A stretch of DNA of 64,000 nucleotides from Desulfobulbaceae bacterium (lineage in GTDB: Bacteria; Desulfobacterota; Desulfobulbia; Desulfobulbales; Desulfurivibrionaceae): the NCBI GenBank assembly GCA_004332195.1, contig SJBG01000002.1, positions 62,001 to 126,000 of the forward strand, given 5' to 3'. The position numbers and the translations under genes were made by a program. The notes under the pieces were generated by a model that did no database searches, was not told the origin of the DNA, and saw only the letters and a list, made by a program, of their open reading frames with translations. Shown here piece by piece: positions 36,639-45,920 of this stretch. Numbering within the stretch: position 1 is the stretch's first letter; every line of letters starts with the position of its first letter.

Positions 36639-37580
36639 ATGGATTATTACAAAATTCTGGAGTTAAAGAAAAACGCCAACCCCGCCGAGCTGAAGAAGGC
36701 CTATCGTAAGCTGGCTCTCAAATATCATCCCGACCGTAACCAGGGCAACAAGGAGGCCGAGGAACGTTTTAAGCAGATCAGCGAGGCCTACGCGGTGCTT
36801 GCCGATCCGGAAAAACGCAAACAATACGATACCTTCGGTTCATCCGACTTTCAACAACGCTATACTCATGAAGATATCTTCCGCAATGCCAACATCAACG
36901 ATATCCTGCGGGAGTTCGGGATCAATTTGGGCGGCGGGGGCACCTTTGGGACGACCGGACCGGGCAGCGGAAAGGGAATTTTCGACGAACTCTTTGCTCG
37001 CCACAGTCGCGTTGGGCCTGACGCCCAGGGGCATGATCCCCGTCAGCAGCGCCTGCTAAGAGGTAGTGATCTACAGCTGGAGCTCCCGATCAGCCTGGAG
37101 GAGGTGCTTCACGGTGGCGAGAAAACCATTGCTCTGGGCCGTGACGCGCAAGCCGACAAAGTTGCCGTCAAGGTTCCTCCGGGAATTGAAAGCGGCAAAA
37201 AACTGCGGGTAAGCGGCAAAGGGGGGAGCTCGCCCATGGGCGGGCCGCCGGGAGACCTACTACTACTGGTTCGAGTCCAACCTCATCTTGTTTTTAGCCG
37301 TGAGGGCCATAACCTGGTGGTGGATCGAGAAATACCCATAAGCGGCGCCCTGTTGGGCGCCGAGATTGAGATTCCCACCCTGGAAGGTCGTCAACTGAAA
37401 GTAAAAGTGCCGGCGGGCAGCAAACCCCAAGCCCGGCTGCGGCTCAAAGGTTATGGTCTGCCCACCGGCCCCGGCGGGGTCCGCGGCGACCTGCTGGTCA
37501 GAGTAAACCTGCTGGTCCCCGCCAAGCTCAGCCCCGAGCAGCAAGAACTGGTTCAGAAGCTGGCCGCAACCGGACTCTAA
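36639..37580 (+). CDS. DnaJ-class co-chaperone (CbpA-like)
   Basis: A 313-residue type II J protein that stimulates DnaK. The J domain spans residues 1-66 with [20 protein letters not shown] (HPD present), then a Gly-rich linker, then two DnaJ C-terminal substrate-binding domains ([60 protein letters not shown]). There is no zinc-finger domain. The stop TAA is part of the TAAA target duplication of a repeat that starts two bases later. Confidence 0.9.
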   Translation: MDYYKILELKKNANPAELKKAYRKLALKYHPDRNQGNKEAEERFKQISEAYAVLADPEKRKQYDTFGSSDFQQRYTHEDIFRNANINDILREFGINLGGGGTFGTTGPGSGKGIFDELFARHSRVGPDAQGHDPRQQRLLRGSDLQLELPISLEEVLHGGEKTIALGRDAQADKVAVKVPPGIESGKKLRVSGKGGSSPMGGPPGDLLLLVRVQPHLVFSREGHNLVVDREIPISGALLGAEIEIPTLEGRQLKVKVPAGSKPQARLRLKGYGLPTGPGGVRGDLLVRVNLLVPAKLSPEQQELVQKLAATGL

Positions 37581-37581
37581 A

Positions 37582-37721
37582 GGCCACCTTGAAAAATTAG
37601 CTATTTTGTTCGAGTTTACGGCACGTAAAAAAAATGGTTGACCGATGCCGGTCAACAAGGGAACTTATTACCGCAGGCATAACGCAGAAATCGGGCGAAA
37701 GAGCAATTTTTCAAGGTGGCC
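37582..37721 (-). repeat. Dispersed MITE-like repeat, copy 5, with a replaced centre
   Basis: 140-bp copy in reverse orientation, flanked by TAAA at 37578-37581 and 37722-37725. The central part of the family (the TATGGTTGATATTCC region) is missing and replaced by about 30 unrelated bases, which contain a 7-bp hairpin (GTTGACC / GGTCAAC) at about 37636-37655. It lies between the convergent cbpA and purC genes. Confidence 0.9.
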
Positions 37722-37794
37722 TAAAAGGATCGGTTTCAGCGGCGGCAAGATCGGGAGAATCGCCAGGTCGTAAGATCTGGGGCTGGCGGGCCGT

Positions 37795-38679
37795 TCAGGC
37801 AATCAGCCAGCTTAGAGCCTGCCGATAACGATCGCCGGTTTTAACAATGATCTCGGCGGGCAACGGGGGAGGGGGCGGCGACTTAGTCCAGTTCAAAGAG
37901 TCCAGGTAATCGCGCAAAAACTGCTTGTCGAAGCTGGGTTGAGGACCGCCGGGCCGATACTGATCCCGAGGCCAGAAACGGGAGGAGTCCGGGGTCAGGA
38001 CTTCATCGATCAAGATCAACTCGTTATCCTCAGTAAGCCCCAACTCAAACTTGGTATCGGCAATGATGATCCCCCGGCTTAAAGCGTAGTCCGCGGCCTG
38101 CCGGTAGAGTCGCAGGCAGGCTTCCCGAACCTTGGCGGTCAGCTCCGGGCCAACCATTTCCACCATCCGTTTAAGCGGAATATTTTCATCGTGAATCCCC
38201 GGTGCCGCCTTGGTTGAGGGGGTAAAGAGCGGAGATGGAAACTTTTCCGACTCTTGCATCCCTAAGGGCAGTCTGATTCCGCAGACCGTAGTGTTTCGCC
38301 GGTAGGCCTGCCACAATGAACCAGCCAGGTAGCCTCGAACGATACATTCCACCGGCAGGGGCTTGGCCCTGCGGACCAGCATGCTGCGGCCCTCCAGCAG
38401 CTCCCGATAAGGTGCGCACACGGCGGGATAGGCGGCCGGATCGGTGGAAACCAAGTGATTGGGCATAATATCCCGCAGATAATTGAACCAGAACCGGGAA
38501 AGGGTGGTAAGAATTTCTCCCTTTTGCGGGATAGGCTCATTCATCACCACATCGAAGGCGGAAATGCGGTCGGTGGCCACCATCAGCAAATATTCACCCA
38601 GATCGTAAAGGTCGCGGACTTTGCCCCGGTGCAGCAGGTTGAGGGCGGGGAAGTTGGTTTGATGAACGGGGTGGTTCAT
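37795..38679 (-). CDS. purC: SAICAR synthase PurC
   Basis: PurC joins aspartate to CAIR with ATP in purine synthesis. ATG at 38677-38679 is chosen because a GGAG box precedes it at good distance. The protein has [99 protein letters not shown] and [17 protein letters not shown], matching the longer PurC form (about 295 residues). Confidence 0.95.
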   Translation of the reverse strand: MNHPVHQTNFPALNLLHRGKVRDLYDLGEYLLMVATDRISAFDVVMNEPIPQKGEILTTLSRFWFNYLRDIMPNHLVSTDPAAYPAVCAPYRELLEGRSMLVRRAKPLPVECIVRGYLAGSLWQAYRRNTTVCGIRLPLGMQESEKFPSPLFTPSTKAAPGIHDENIPLKRMVEMVGPELTAKVREACLRLYRQAADYALSRGIIIADTKFELGLTEDNELILIDEVLTPDSSRFWPRDQYRPGGPQPSFDKQFLRDYLDSLNWTKSPPPPPLPAEIIVKTGDRYRQALSWLIA

Positions 38680-38789
38680 GTCGGACTCCATGATAAGGGT
38701 GTCACAAAGATCTTCGTAACTATTGGTAATTAGTGGTTGAACGAAAACTCGAAAAATTACGACATTGCCACAAGCTGAACGCTAACAGC

Positions 38790-40261
38790 TTACGGCGGTA
38801 CGCTGGCCGACGCCAACGACTGAACCACTTTTTTAAATTCCTCGGTCCCGACACGACGGAACACCGGTCGGCCGTGGGGGCAGCGGGAAAAAATGCCAGC
38901 GGCCTGCATTTCATCAAGCATGCTCTGCATCTCCACTGAGACCCAGGAGTTCCCCCCGGATGAACCTGTTTCCGATTCATTTGCCTTGCTACTTGCAAAA
39001 ACAAATTTCTCCCCGGTTTGGCCCTCATTGCCCGAACCAAACAGGGTGCGCCCCCGTTCTTGTTCGTGGGCAATCAGCCCCTTACTTACCGCCTCGCGTA
39101 CCGTGTCGTGGACTAAGGCAGACTGCTGAAAACGAACCTCCCGTTTGGTGGGATGAACATTAACGTCCACCGTTGCCGGGTCAACCCGGACAAAAATAAC
39201 CCCGACCGGTTGGCGGCCCCGTAACAACTGTTGATGCAAACCCTCAGCCACCGCGTGGGCAATCACTCGATCCCGAACCGGTCGGTTATTAACAAAAATA
39301 CGCAATCGCGCCCCCGTGACCGGCACATCTTCCGGGGCCAGCAACAGACCAAAAACCAGCGGAGAAACAGGATCCTGACCGAGGCTTTGGTGGAAGTCCC
39401 GGTTGGAGCCCATGGTCGGGGCTTTGGTTGAGAATTTGGTCGGGGCCTTGGTTGGGACTTTGAACGAAAACTCTGAGATCAACCGCCGGGGTAGCCAACT
39501 CCGGGGCAGGGCCCTCAGCGCAATCCGCCGGTTGGAGCTGAACTTGTTCGACGCTCCCGGCCATAAGCGCCAATTTATCGGCGCCAACCTCGATCATGGC
39601 TCGGCGCGCAGTGCTCCGCAACAGACAGCGCACCCGACCAGCCACATCATCAACCCCGGCAGGCCATTGCAAAATCGTGCGACCATCTACCTGATAGTGG
39701 AGCCCCAGGATCGGGAAGGCCAGACCACAGTCCTTGACGCACTCCTCCACATGGGACAATTCGGTGCGAGTACTCTTGAGAAACTTACGCCGAGCCGGCA
39801 TATTGGCAAAAAAGATCCCGAATCTCAACGGTAGTCCCGATCGCGGCTCCAGTCTCCAGCATCCGATAAACGGCGCCGAAGCGGACCTCCACCCGGCCAC
39901 CAAGTTCAGCGCCGGCGAGTCGGGAGCTGATGGTCAACCTTGACACCGAGGCGATACTGGCCAGGGCCTCACCGCGAAAGCCCAGGGTCTTGATGGCGGT
40001 AAGCTCGTCGGCATTGATAATTTTGCTGATCGCATGACGCTTCAGGCAAAGCCGGAGGTCATCGCCATCCATCCCCGAGCCATCATCACTGATCCGGATC
40101 AGATCAACGGCCCCGCCTTCCACTTGGACGCTGATATTTTTAGCGCCGGAGTCCACCGCGTTTTCCAGCAGTTCCTTGACCACCGAGGCCGGCCGTTCGA
40201 CCACCTCACCGGCGGCAATCTGATTAGCCAGATTTTCAGGTAGAATCCTGATGATCGCCAA
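38790..40261 (-). pseudogene. mutL: mutL with two frameshifts and an internal C-terminal deletion
   Basis: MutL is the mismatch-repair matchmaker. From TTG at 40259-40261 the frame reads IRILPENLANQIAAGEVVER, ELLENAVDSGAKNI, ISDDGSGM and TLGFRGEALASIASVS, intact GHKL motifs. At IRDLF a T6 run (about 39806-39812) shifts the frame to ANMPARRKFLKSTRTELSHV. A second shift near 39400-39470 inside a degenerate 18-base repeat leads to RIFVNNRPVRDRVIAHAVAE and VDVNVHPTKREVRFQQ. After a short linker only the last piece of the C-terminal domain remains (CPHGRPVFRR); about 110 or more residues of the dimerisation domain are missing. Confidence 0.82.
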
Positions 40262-40265
40262 GGTA

Positions 40266-41639
40266 TCAGGGTCTCGGCGTAAGCTGCTGCAGCACCCAGG
40301 AGCGATCAAACCACTCGAAGGGCGTAACAAAAACTCCATTGACCATCATGCTGAAGTGAAGATGATCGCCACCGGCCAGGCCACTGACCCCGCTGGAACC
40401 TAGAATGTCGCCACGGTTTACCGGATCGCCGACAGCTACGGTAAATCGACTGAGATGAGCGTAAAGACTAAAGACCCCCTGACCATGATCGATAATTACC
40501 GTATTACCGTAAATCCCCAGATAATCGACAAAAACCACGATTCCATGATTTGCCGCCTGGATATCGGCTTGGCGAACCGAGGCCAGATCCAGCCCCAAGT
40601 GTACCTGTTCATCGATCTGGCGATCCGCAAAAAAATAGCTACGCTGATCACCAAAACCGCCCAACTGACTGCTACGGGCCATCCGCAGAAAAGCCCCGTC
40701 CCAGAGCCGTCCAGGGTGGGTTGATCGGCAGATTTCCATAATTTGACGGTTACTTAGCGCGCGCACCTCACGGTTGACAAAGAGAAATTGCTCCAGATAG
40801 GAACCGGACATTCCCGGATAAACAGCCGCGAACTCCGGCATTTTAGTTTTAAGAAAATTATCGGAAATATCGATCCGGTCGGAGGGGAAGTTGGTCCGCC
40901 GCAAATTGAGGATCAAACCAGCTCGGGCCCTGTTGCCGGCCAGGTCTTCGGCAATCACCTGGGCTTCGTTAATCGCTTGGGCATCGTGAGGTAAAGCGAT
41001 ATAGGCAATAAACTTGCCGGGTCGCTCAGGGGAGTGCGGAAAACCCGGATGAAAAAACCCGTTGATCAGCACTCCATGTCTACCCACCTCCTCGTTAAGG
41101 GTGTAATGCACCAGCCCGCTGCCGCCAGGCCGGAGATAACTGGTAGCCGCGCCAATATCGATTACCGGCGGTCTGGTATCGATCAGTAGAGGAAGCACCT
41201 TCTCTCGGTGATTGCCGGCCAGCCAGTTCCGCCAGGAGTAATCTTCGGCCCGAAGGACCAGTTCGACCTGGCCATCCGCCAGGGCAAGCTCACGGGGAGC
41301 CACGGCGATCACCTCATCAAAACTTGCAGGCCCGGCTTGTAACCAGCCCTGACGGGGAAAGCTTTGAGCCAACAGCTCGACCTCCAGCGAACCTTGACGC
41401 AGCAGCACTTCAACTGCCTGTAAACCGCGGCCTTCATCGACGGCGCTGAATTTAATCTCGTTATTTAAACCAAGGCGGGAGATCTCTTCATCCAGGATCA
41501 AGCGAGGCATCTCGCTCTCATACAGACGACTCAACACCAGCCCCGACATCACCAACATAACTACGAGCGCCAACCCCAGCAACAAACGCCACGGAAATAC
41601 GGTTTTTTTTCTTTTATCAGGCCCATGCTCCAAGGTCAT
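40266..41639 (-). CDS. M23-family metallopeptidase, membrane anchored
   Basis: Probable murein endopeptidase or EnvC/NlpD-like factor. ATG at 41637-41639 gives a short cytoplasmic tail, an anchor (WRLLLGLALVVMLVMSGLVL), a long beta-rich periplasmic region, and a C-terminal LytM domain with EQVHLGLDLASVRQADIQAA (HxxxD zinc ligand pair), YGNTVIIDHGQGVFSLYAHL and GDHLHFSMMVNG (HxH). All zinc ligands are present. It ends 4 bases before the mutL start, so the two are likely cotranscribed. Confidence 0.88.
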   Translation of the reverse strand: MTLEHGPDKRKKTVFPWRLLLGLALVVMLVMSGLVLSRLYESEMPRLILDEEISRLGLNNEIKFSAVDEGRGLQAVEVLLRQGSLEVELLAQSFPRQGWLQAGPASFDEVIAVAPRELALADGQVELVLRAEDYSWRNWLAGNHREKVLPLLIDTRPPVIDIGAATSYLRPGGSGLVHYTLNEEVGRHGVLINGFFHPGFPHSPERPGKFIAYIALPHDAQAINEAQVIAEDLAGNRARAGLILNLRRTNFPSDRIDISDNFLKTKMPEFAAVYPGMSGSYLEQFLFVNREVRALSNRQIMEICRSTHPGRLWDGAFLRMARSSQLGGFGDQRSYFFADRQIDEQVHLGLDLASVRQADIQAANHGIVVFVDYLGIYGNTVIIDHGQGVFSLYAHLSRFTVAVGDPVNRGDILGSSGVSGLAGGDHLHFSMMVNGVFVTPFEWFDRSWVLQQLTPRP

Positions 41640-41832
41640 GATTTCTTCTCTCCCTCTGCACCCCAAAAGGGGACAGCTTGATATTTTTTGTGTTTTCTGC
41701 AGACAATGGTTGTACCACAAGAGAAAAACAAAAGGTAGGGCGGAGGTGATTTTATGTTGCGATACTTTTCGTTGGCGGAAAAATACTTGTGACTGGTAGA
41801 GTTAGGGACTAACTCCCGGTTATTTCTTTACA
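41640..41832. other. Intergenic region upstream of the M23 peptidase gene
   Basis: With the following repeat this makes a gap of about 350 bases between divergent genes (M23 peptidase and rsmI). It must hold the M23 gene promoter, but no clear box stands out. A partial inverted CCAGTCACAAG-type sequence near 41790 is too weak to name. Confidence 0.4.
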
Positions 41833-41974
41833 GGCCACCTTGAAAAATTGCTCTTTCGCCCGATTTCTGCGTTATGCTCAAAAAATTATCCTCGGAATAT
41901 CAACCATATGCCTGCGGTGATTTTTTTTCGCACGCCTTAAACTCGAACAAAATAGCTAATTTTTCAAGGTAGCC
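41833..41974 (+). repeat. Dispersed MITE-like repeat, copy 6, upstream of rsmI
   Basis: 142-bp copy flanked by TACA at 41829-41832 and 41975-41978. The right end reads AAGGTAGCC. Its insertion point is 22 bases before the rsmI start, just upstream of the AAGGAGG ribosome site, so any rsmI promoter must lie in or before the element. Confidence 0.93.
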
Positions 41975-41996
41975 TACAGGCCCTAAGGAGGGTGGG

Positions 41997-42875
41997 ATGC
42001 GAAATAAGTCTGTCAGCGGTACCCTTTATATCGTGGCAACCCCTATTGGCAACCTTGAGGACATTACTCTGCGAGCCCTGCGTGTTTTGCGGGAGGTGGC
42101 CTTGATTGCTGCCGAGGATACTCGGCGAACCAGGAAGTTGCTTAATCACTTTGCGATCAAAACCCCGTGCTTGAGTTATTATCGGGAAAAAGAGGCGCAG
42201 CGAGCCGAGGAAATTATAACCCGGTTGGGGGCCGGTGCAGCGGTGGCGCTGGTTTCTGACGCCGGCACCCCGGGTATTGCCGATCCCGGGGCCTTGCTGG
42301 TCAATCGGGCTCGGGCGGCGGGCTTTGCCGTGGTTCCGATCCCTGGCGCCTCCGCGTTGGCAACATTTTTGAGTGTTGCCGGGCAAGGGGCGGTAGGCCA
42401 TGTTTTTTTGGGGTTTCTGCCGGCCCGCTCGGGGGAGCGGAGCAAACTGCTGCGAAGTTTGTCGACCGCAACCAGGCCGATTATTTTTTATGAATCCCCG
42501 CATCGCCTGTTGGTAAGCCTTGGCGACTGTTTGGCGGCGCTGGGTAATCGGCCGATCGTCCTGGCTCGAGAATTAACCAAGATTCATGAGGAAGTTATGG
42601 CTGGCGATCTTGCCGCTTTGCTGGCGAGGCTGAAAGAACGTCAAGTTATCAAGGGTGAGTTGGTCGTATTGCTGGCCGCAAACAACGCCGCTCGCTCAGT
42701 GGTAAAAGCCCCCTCCGCCGGAGCTGATTTTTCCGAGCTGGCCGCCTGGTATCGGGATAATTCGGGCTCGTCCATGAAGGACGCGGCGCGGAAAATCGCA
42801 ACCGACCTCGATCTTTCCCGCTCCCAGGTTTATCAGCGATTGCTGGAGATCTGGCCTCAAGGAACCGTCAAATAA
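41997..42875 (+). CDS. rsmI: 16S rRNA (cytidine1402-2'-O)-methyltransferase RsmI
   Basis: RsmI methylates the 2'-hydroxyl of C1402 in the decoding centre. The 292-residue protein starts after a strong AAGGAGG and has LYIVATPIGNLEDITLRALR, ALIAAEDTRRTRKLLNHFAI, VALVSDAGTPGIADPGALLV, VPIPGASALATFL, FLGFLPARSGERSKLL and RPIIFYESPHRLLVSL, the tetrapyrrole-methylase fold signature of RsmI. A C-terminal helical domain (AARKIATDLDLSRSQVYQRL) completes it. Confidence 0.95.
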   Translation: MRNKSVSGTLYIVATPIGNLEDITLRALRVLREVALIAAEDTRRTRKLLNHFAIKTPCLSYYREKEAQRAEEIITRLGAGAAVALVSDAGTPGIADPGALLVNRARAAGFAVVPIPGASALATFLSVAGQGAVGHVFLGFLPARSGERSKLLRSLSTATRPIIFYESPHRLLVSLGDCLAALGNRPIVLARELTKIHEEVMAGDLAALLARLKERQVIKGELVVLLAANNAARSVVKAPSAGADFSELAAWYRDNSGSSMKDAARKIATDLDLSRSQVYQRLLEIWPQGTVK

Positions 42876-43199
42876 GGGCTATCATGCTGATTTGAGGTCT
42901 TTATGGTGGTTGGTTGCGGGGTTTTTGGCGTGAGTTTGTGCTTGTCAGTTTGGCCGTATCCGACTAAACTGGCGGCATCACCCGTTCAACGAAGCAACCG
43001 GGGCTGGCTCTTGTTCCAACAGTAACGCTTGCCAATATTCTGATTACTTACTCAGCCTCAACTGACCTCAAGTGCCTGAGCCAAGTGAGCTGTCTTTGAT
43101 TTTTAACGTCATAAGCTGACCGACGAACTAGCTAACTAGCTAACTAGCTAACTGGCTGACTGGCTGACTGGCTGACTGGCTGACCGGCGGGGTGGGTGA
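42876..43199. other. Intergenic region upstream of rlmE
   Basis: About 320 bases without a gene. The first 250 bases show nothing I can name; the last part holds an octamer tandem repeat (43131-43186) and a G-rich stretch directly before the rlmE start. Confidence 0.5.
43131..43186 (+). repeat. Octamer tandem repeat before rlmE
   Basis: Seven 8-base units in a row: GCTAACTA twice, GCTAACTG once, GCTGACTG three times and GCTGACCG once. It ends 13 bases before the rlmE ATG, so unit number changes would alter spacing between any upstream promoter and the start, or mRNA leader structure. Confidence 0.9.
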
Positions 43200-43793
43200 A
43201 TGAAGCAGGTTCAGGATTACTATTTTCATAAAGCCAAAAAAGATGGTTTTCCGGCCCGTTCGGTTTACAAGCTGGAGGAAGCTCAGAAAAAGTTTCGCTT
43301 GCTGCGGTTGGGAGATTTCGTTCTGGATCTGGGCTGCCAGCCGGGCAGTTGGAGTATCTGCACGGCTCAAATCGTCGGACCACAGGGGTTGGTGGTGGGG
43401 GTTGATCTTAATCCTGGGTCCATCCAAGTTAAGGGTGGAGCGCCTTTTCATTTTGTCCTGGGGGATATTGCCAGGGAATCGGTGCTGGCTCGAGCACAGT
43501 CCATCTGTCCGCGGTTTAATGTGATTGTCAGTGATATGGCGCCCAAAACCACCGGTAATCGTTGGGCCGATCAACAGCACTCTTTGCGGCTGGCCTGGAC
43601 GGTGTTGGAGATTGTCGGCCCGGCGCTACGTCGCGGGGGCCACCTTTATTGCAAGGTCTTTGAGGGCGAAGATTTTAAGGAGTTGGTTGTGGAAACTCGT
43701 CGACTTTTTAAGACGGCTCGAGTTTTTAAGCCGAAAAGCTCACGAGCCGAAAGTCGGGAGGTGTTTCTTCTCGGCCGGGGATTTCGCGGCTAG
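43200..43793 (+). CDS. rlmE: 23S rRNA 2'-O-uridine methyltransferase RlmE
   Basis: RlmE (FtsJ/RrmJ) methylates U2552 of 23S rRNA late in large-subunit assembly. The protein (197 residues) has SVYKLEEAQKKFRLLRLGDF, VLDLGCQPGSWSICTAQIVG (SAM site), VVGVDLNPGSI, NVIVSDMAPKTTGNRWADQQ with the catalytic Asp, GGHLYCKVFEGEDFKEL with the catalytic Lys, and KPKSSRAESREVFLLGRGF with the Glu. The K-D-K-E tetrad residues are visible. Ribosome site weak; GGTGGG precedes the ATG. Confidence 0.93.
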   Translation: MKQVQDYYFHKAKKDGFPARSVYKLEEAQKKFRLLRLGDFVLDLGCQPGSWSICTAQIVGPQGLVVGVDLNPGSIQVKGGAPFHFVLGDIARESVLARAQSICPRFNVIVSDMAPKTTGNRWADQQHSLRLAWTVLEIVGPALRRGGHLYCKVFEGEDFKELVVETRRLFKTARVFKPKSSRAESREVFLLGRGFRG

Positions 43794-43826
43794 ATTCCCG
43801 GAATAAGTTTGATGACAAACACAAAA

Positions 43827-43967
43827 GGCCACCTTGAAAAATTGCTCTTTCGCCAGATTTCTGCGTTATGCTCAAAAAATTATCCTCGGAATATCAACCA
43901 TATGCCTGCGGTAATTTTTTTCGCTTGCCTTGAACTCGAACAAAATAGCTAATTTTTCAAGATAGCC
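43827..43967 (+). repeat. Dispersed MITE-like repeat, copy 7
   Basis: 141-bp copy between rlmE and yebC, flanked by AAAA at 43823-43826 and 43968-43971. The duplication is low-complexity, so this flank match is weaker evidence than the others. Confidence 0.9.
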
Positions 43968-44016
43968 AAAAAAAATAACATTCAGTATGGTAAACTCAAA
44001 AGGGTAAACTCAAGGT

Positions 44017-44766
44017 ATGGCGGGACATTCCAAATGGGCCAACATCAAGCATCGTAAGGGTGTGGCAGATGCCAGGCGCGGCAAGGTTTTCACCAAACTG
44101 ATCAAGGAAATCATGGTGGCCGCTCGTCTGGGCGGGGGAGACATCGGCGGCAACCCCCGACTGCGCGCGGCGGTTGCCGCCGCCAAGACGGTGAATATGC
44201 CCAAGGACAACATTGACCGGGGGATCAAGAAGGGTACCGGCGAACTTGAAGGGGTTGCCTATGAGGAAATCACCTACGAGGGTTATGGGCCTGGCGGGGT
44301 GGCGGTGCTGGTGGAGTGCATGACCGACAATCGGGTTCGCACCGTGGCTGAAATTCGCTTTTTTTTCAGCAAATCCGGGGGCAATCTCGGGGAGGCCAAC
44401 TGCGTTTCCTGGATGTTTGATCGCAAGGGTTTGATCGTGGTGGACCAGGCCGTTATTTCCGAGGATGAGCTGATGGTTGCCGCCCTTGAAGCCAACGCCG
44501 AGGACGTGGTGGCTGAGGGAAATACTTTTCAGGTTATCATCAACCCCGATGATTTTGCCGCCGTGCGCGAAACCCTGGCCGCTCGGGGGATTGTTTTTCT
44601 GGCCGCATCAATTAGTATGATCCCGAAAAATACGGTGGCCGTGGATGACCCTAAAACCGCTGGTCAACTGATGAAATTATTAAATAACCTGGAAGATAAC
44701 GACGATGTTCAGCAGGTTCATGCCAATTTCGACATCCCCGATGCGATAATGGAGGCCATCTCCTGA
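44017..44766 (+). CDS. yebC: YebC/PmpR family regulator (TACO1-type)
   Basis: A 249-residue YebC protein: [20 protein letters not shown] is the family N-terminus, followed by [54 protein letters not shown] and [20 protein letters not shown]. Members were annotated as transcription regulators; recent work links YebC to easing ribosome stalling at poly-proline. It is directly upstream of and overlapping ruvC, the common yebC-ruvCAB order. Confidence 0.95.
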   Translation: MAGHSKWANIKHRKGVADARRGKVFTKLIKEIMVAARLGGGDIGGNPRLRAAVAAAKTVNMPKDNIDRGIKKGTGELEGVAYEEITYEGYGPGGVAVLVECMTDNRVRTVAEIRFFFSKSGGNLGEANCVSWMFDRKGLIVVDQAVISEDELMVAALEANAEDVVAEGNTFQVIINPDDFAAVRETLAARGIVFLAASISMIPKNTVAVDDPKTAGQLMKLLNNLEDNDDVQQVHANFDIPDAIMEAIS

Positions 44767-45254
44767 ACATCCCCGTTCGTATTCTCGGGATTGATCCCGG
44801 CTCGCGCAACACCGGATATGGAATAATCGAGCAGAATGGCCCCAGGTTGCGCTTCATTGCCTGCGGGGTGTTGCGAGTGGCTCATTACGGGGATTTGGCG
44901 AGCAGAATTTATCATGTTCACCGGGGCTTGGTTGAGGTCATTGGCCAACACCGGCCCGATCGGGTGGCGGTGGAGGATGTGTTTGTGGCCACCAATGCCC
45001 GGGCGGCTTTGAAGTTAGGTCATGCCCGGGGCGTTATTTTATTGGCGGCCATGGAGCATGGTCTGCCGCTGGCCGAATTCAGCCCCCTGATGGTCAAACA
45101 GGCGGTAACCGGTTATGGCCGGGCATCCAAGGAACAGGTGCAGCAGATGGTTCGGGTGTTGCTAAATCTCTCGACCCGTCCTTCCGTTGATGCCGCCGAT
45201 GCTTTGGCGGTGGCGGTTTGTGGCGCCAACCACCTTTTAAAAAATCAAACCTGA
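44763..45254 (+). CDS. ruvC: Holliday junction resolvase RuvC, probable CTG start
   Basis: RuvC cuts Holliday junctions with RuvAB. Homologues start only a few residues before ILGIDPGS. No ATG, GTG or TTG lies there; the codon CTG at 44763-44765 overlaps the yebC stop (CTGA) and has GGAGG 7 bases upstream, so it is the best start. Sequence: [20 protein letters not shown] (first catalytic Asp), [20 protein letters not shown] (Glu), [26 protein letters not shown] and [14 protein letters not shown] (last Asp). If CTG is not used, initiation at the ATG at 44847 would remove the first catalytic Asp. Confidence 0.88.
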   Translation: MNIPVRILGIDPGSRNTGYGIIEQNGPRLRFIACGVLRVAHYGDLASRIYHVHRGLVEVIGQHRPDRVAVEDVFVATNARAALKLGHARGVILLAAMEHGLPLAEFSPLMVKQAVTGYGRASKEQVQQMVRVLLNLSTRPSVDAADALAVAVCGANHLLKNQT

Positions 45255-45302
45255 GCTTAGTGCCTCTCGTTCAGGGATCAACCAGCGGAAAGGCAAAAAA
45301 AC

Positions 45303-45920
45303 GTGATTGCTTCCTTGCAGGGGAAATTGGTCCATAAGTCCGTCAACGCTTTGGTTATTGCGGTGGGAGGGGTGGGTTACCTGGTTTCTTTCCCGGCCTC
45401 GCGTCATGATCGCCTGCCGGTGGTGGGCGAGCATCTTTTTCTCCATATTCAGACGGTGATTCGAGAAGACTCCTTCAACCTGTATGGTTTTCTCGATCAT
45501 CTCGAAAAACAGATGTTTCAGCTGTTGCTGGGGGTCTCCGGGGTGGGACCGCGCCTGGCTATGACCATTCTGGCGGGGGCCGTCCCGGCAGCTCTTGGTC
45601 GGGCCATTATCGCCGAGGATCTGGTCTTTTTGCAAAAATTGCCGGGAATCGGCAAAAAGACGGCCGAACGACTTTGTCTGGAGCTGAAGGATAAAGTGGA
45701 ATTTTACGCGGCCGCCGATGATTCCGGCGTAGCGCCCTTGCCGCTGGGGTTGTCTAATCGGGAGGGCAACGATTTCAGTGAACAATCGTTGCGCGATGCC
45801 TTCTCTGCGCTGATTAACCTTGGTTATTCCGGTGCCCGAGCCCGGGTTGCCCTAGAGGGTCAACCATCTGATTTGCCGGTTGCGGAATTGCTGCGCCTGG
45901 CTTTGAGGTCGCTGGCATGA
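45303..45920 (+). CDS. ruvA: Holliday junction branch migration protein RuvA
   Basis: RuvA holds the four-way junction for RuvB. GTG start at 45303. Domains: OB fold ([20 protein letters not shown]), helix-hairpin-helix pair ([40 protein letters not shown]), and a C-terminal three-helix domain ([20 protein letters not shown]) that contacts RuvB. 205 residues, as usual. The stop overlaps the ruvB ATG as ATGA. Confidence 0.95.
   Translation: MIASLQGKLVHKSVNALVIAVGGVGYLVSFPASRHDRLPVVGEHLFLHIQTVIREDSFNLYGFLDHLEKQMFQLLLGVSGVGPRLAMTILAGAVPAALGRAIIAEDLVFLQKLPGIGKKTAERLCLELKDKVEFYAAADDSGVAPLPLGLSNREGNDFSEQSLRDAFSALINLGYSGARARVALEGQPSDLPVAELLRLALRSLA

Noticed and set aside
43140-43580. Minus-strand frame ending in SQSASQPVSQ-type repeats
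   Set aside because: It is antisense to rlmE; the peptide repeat is only the translation of the octamer DNA repeat.
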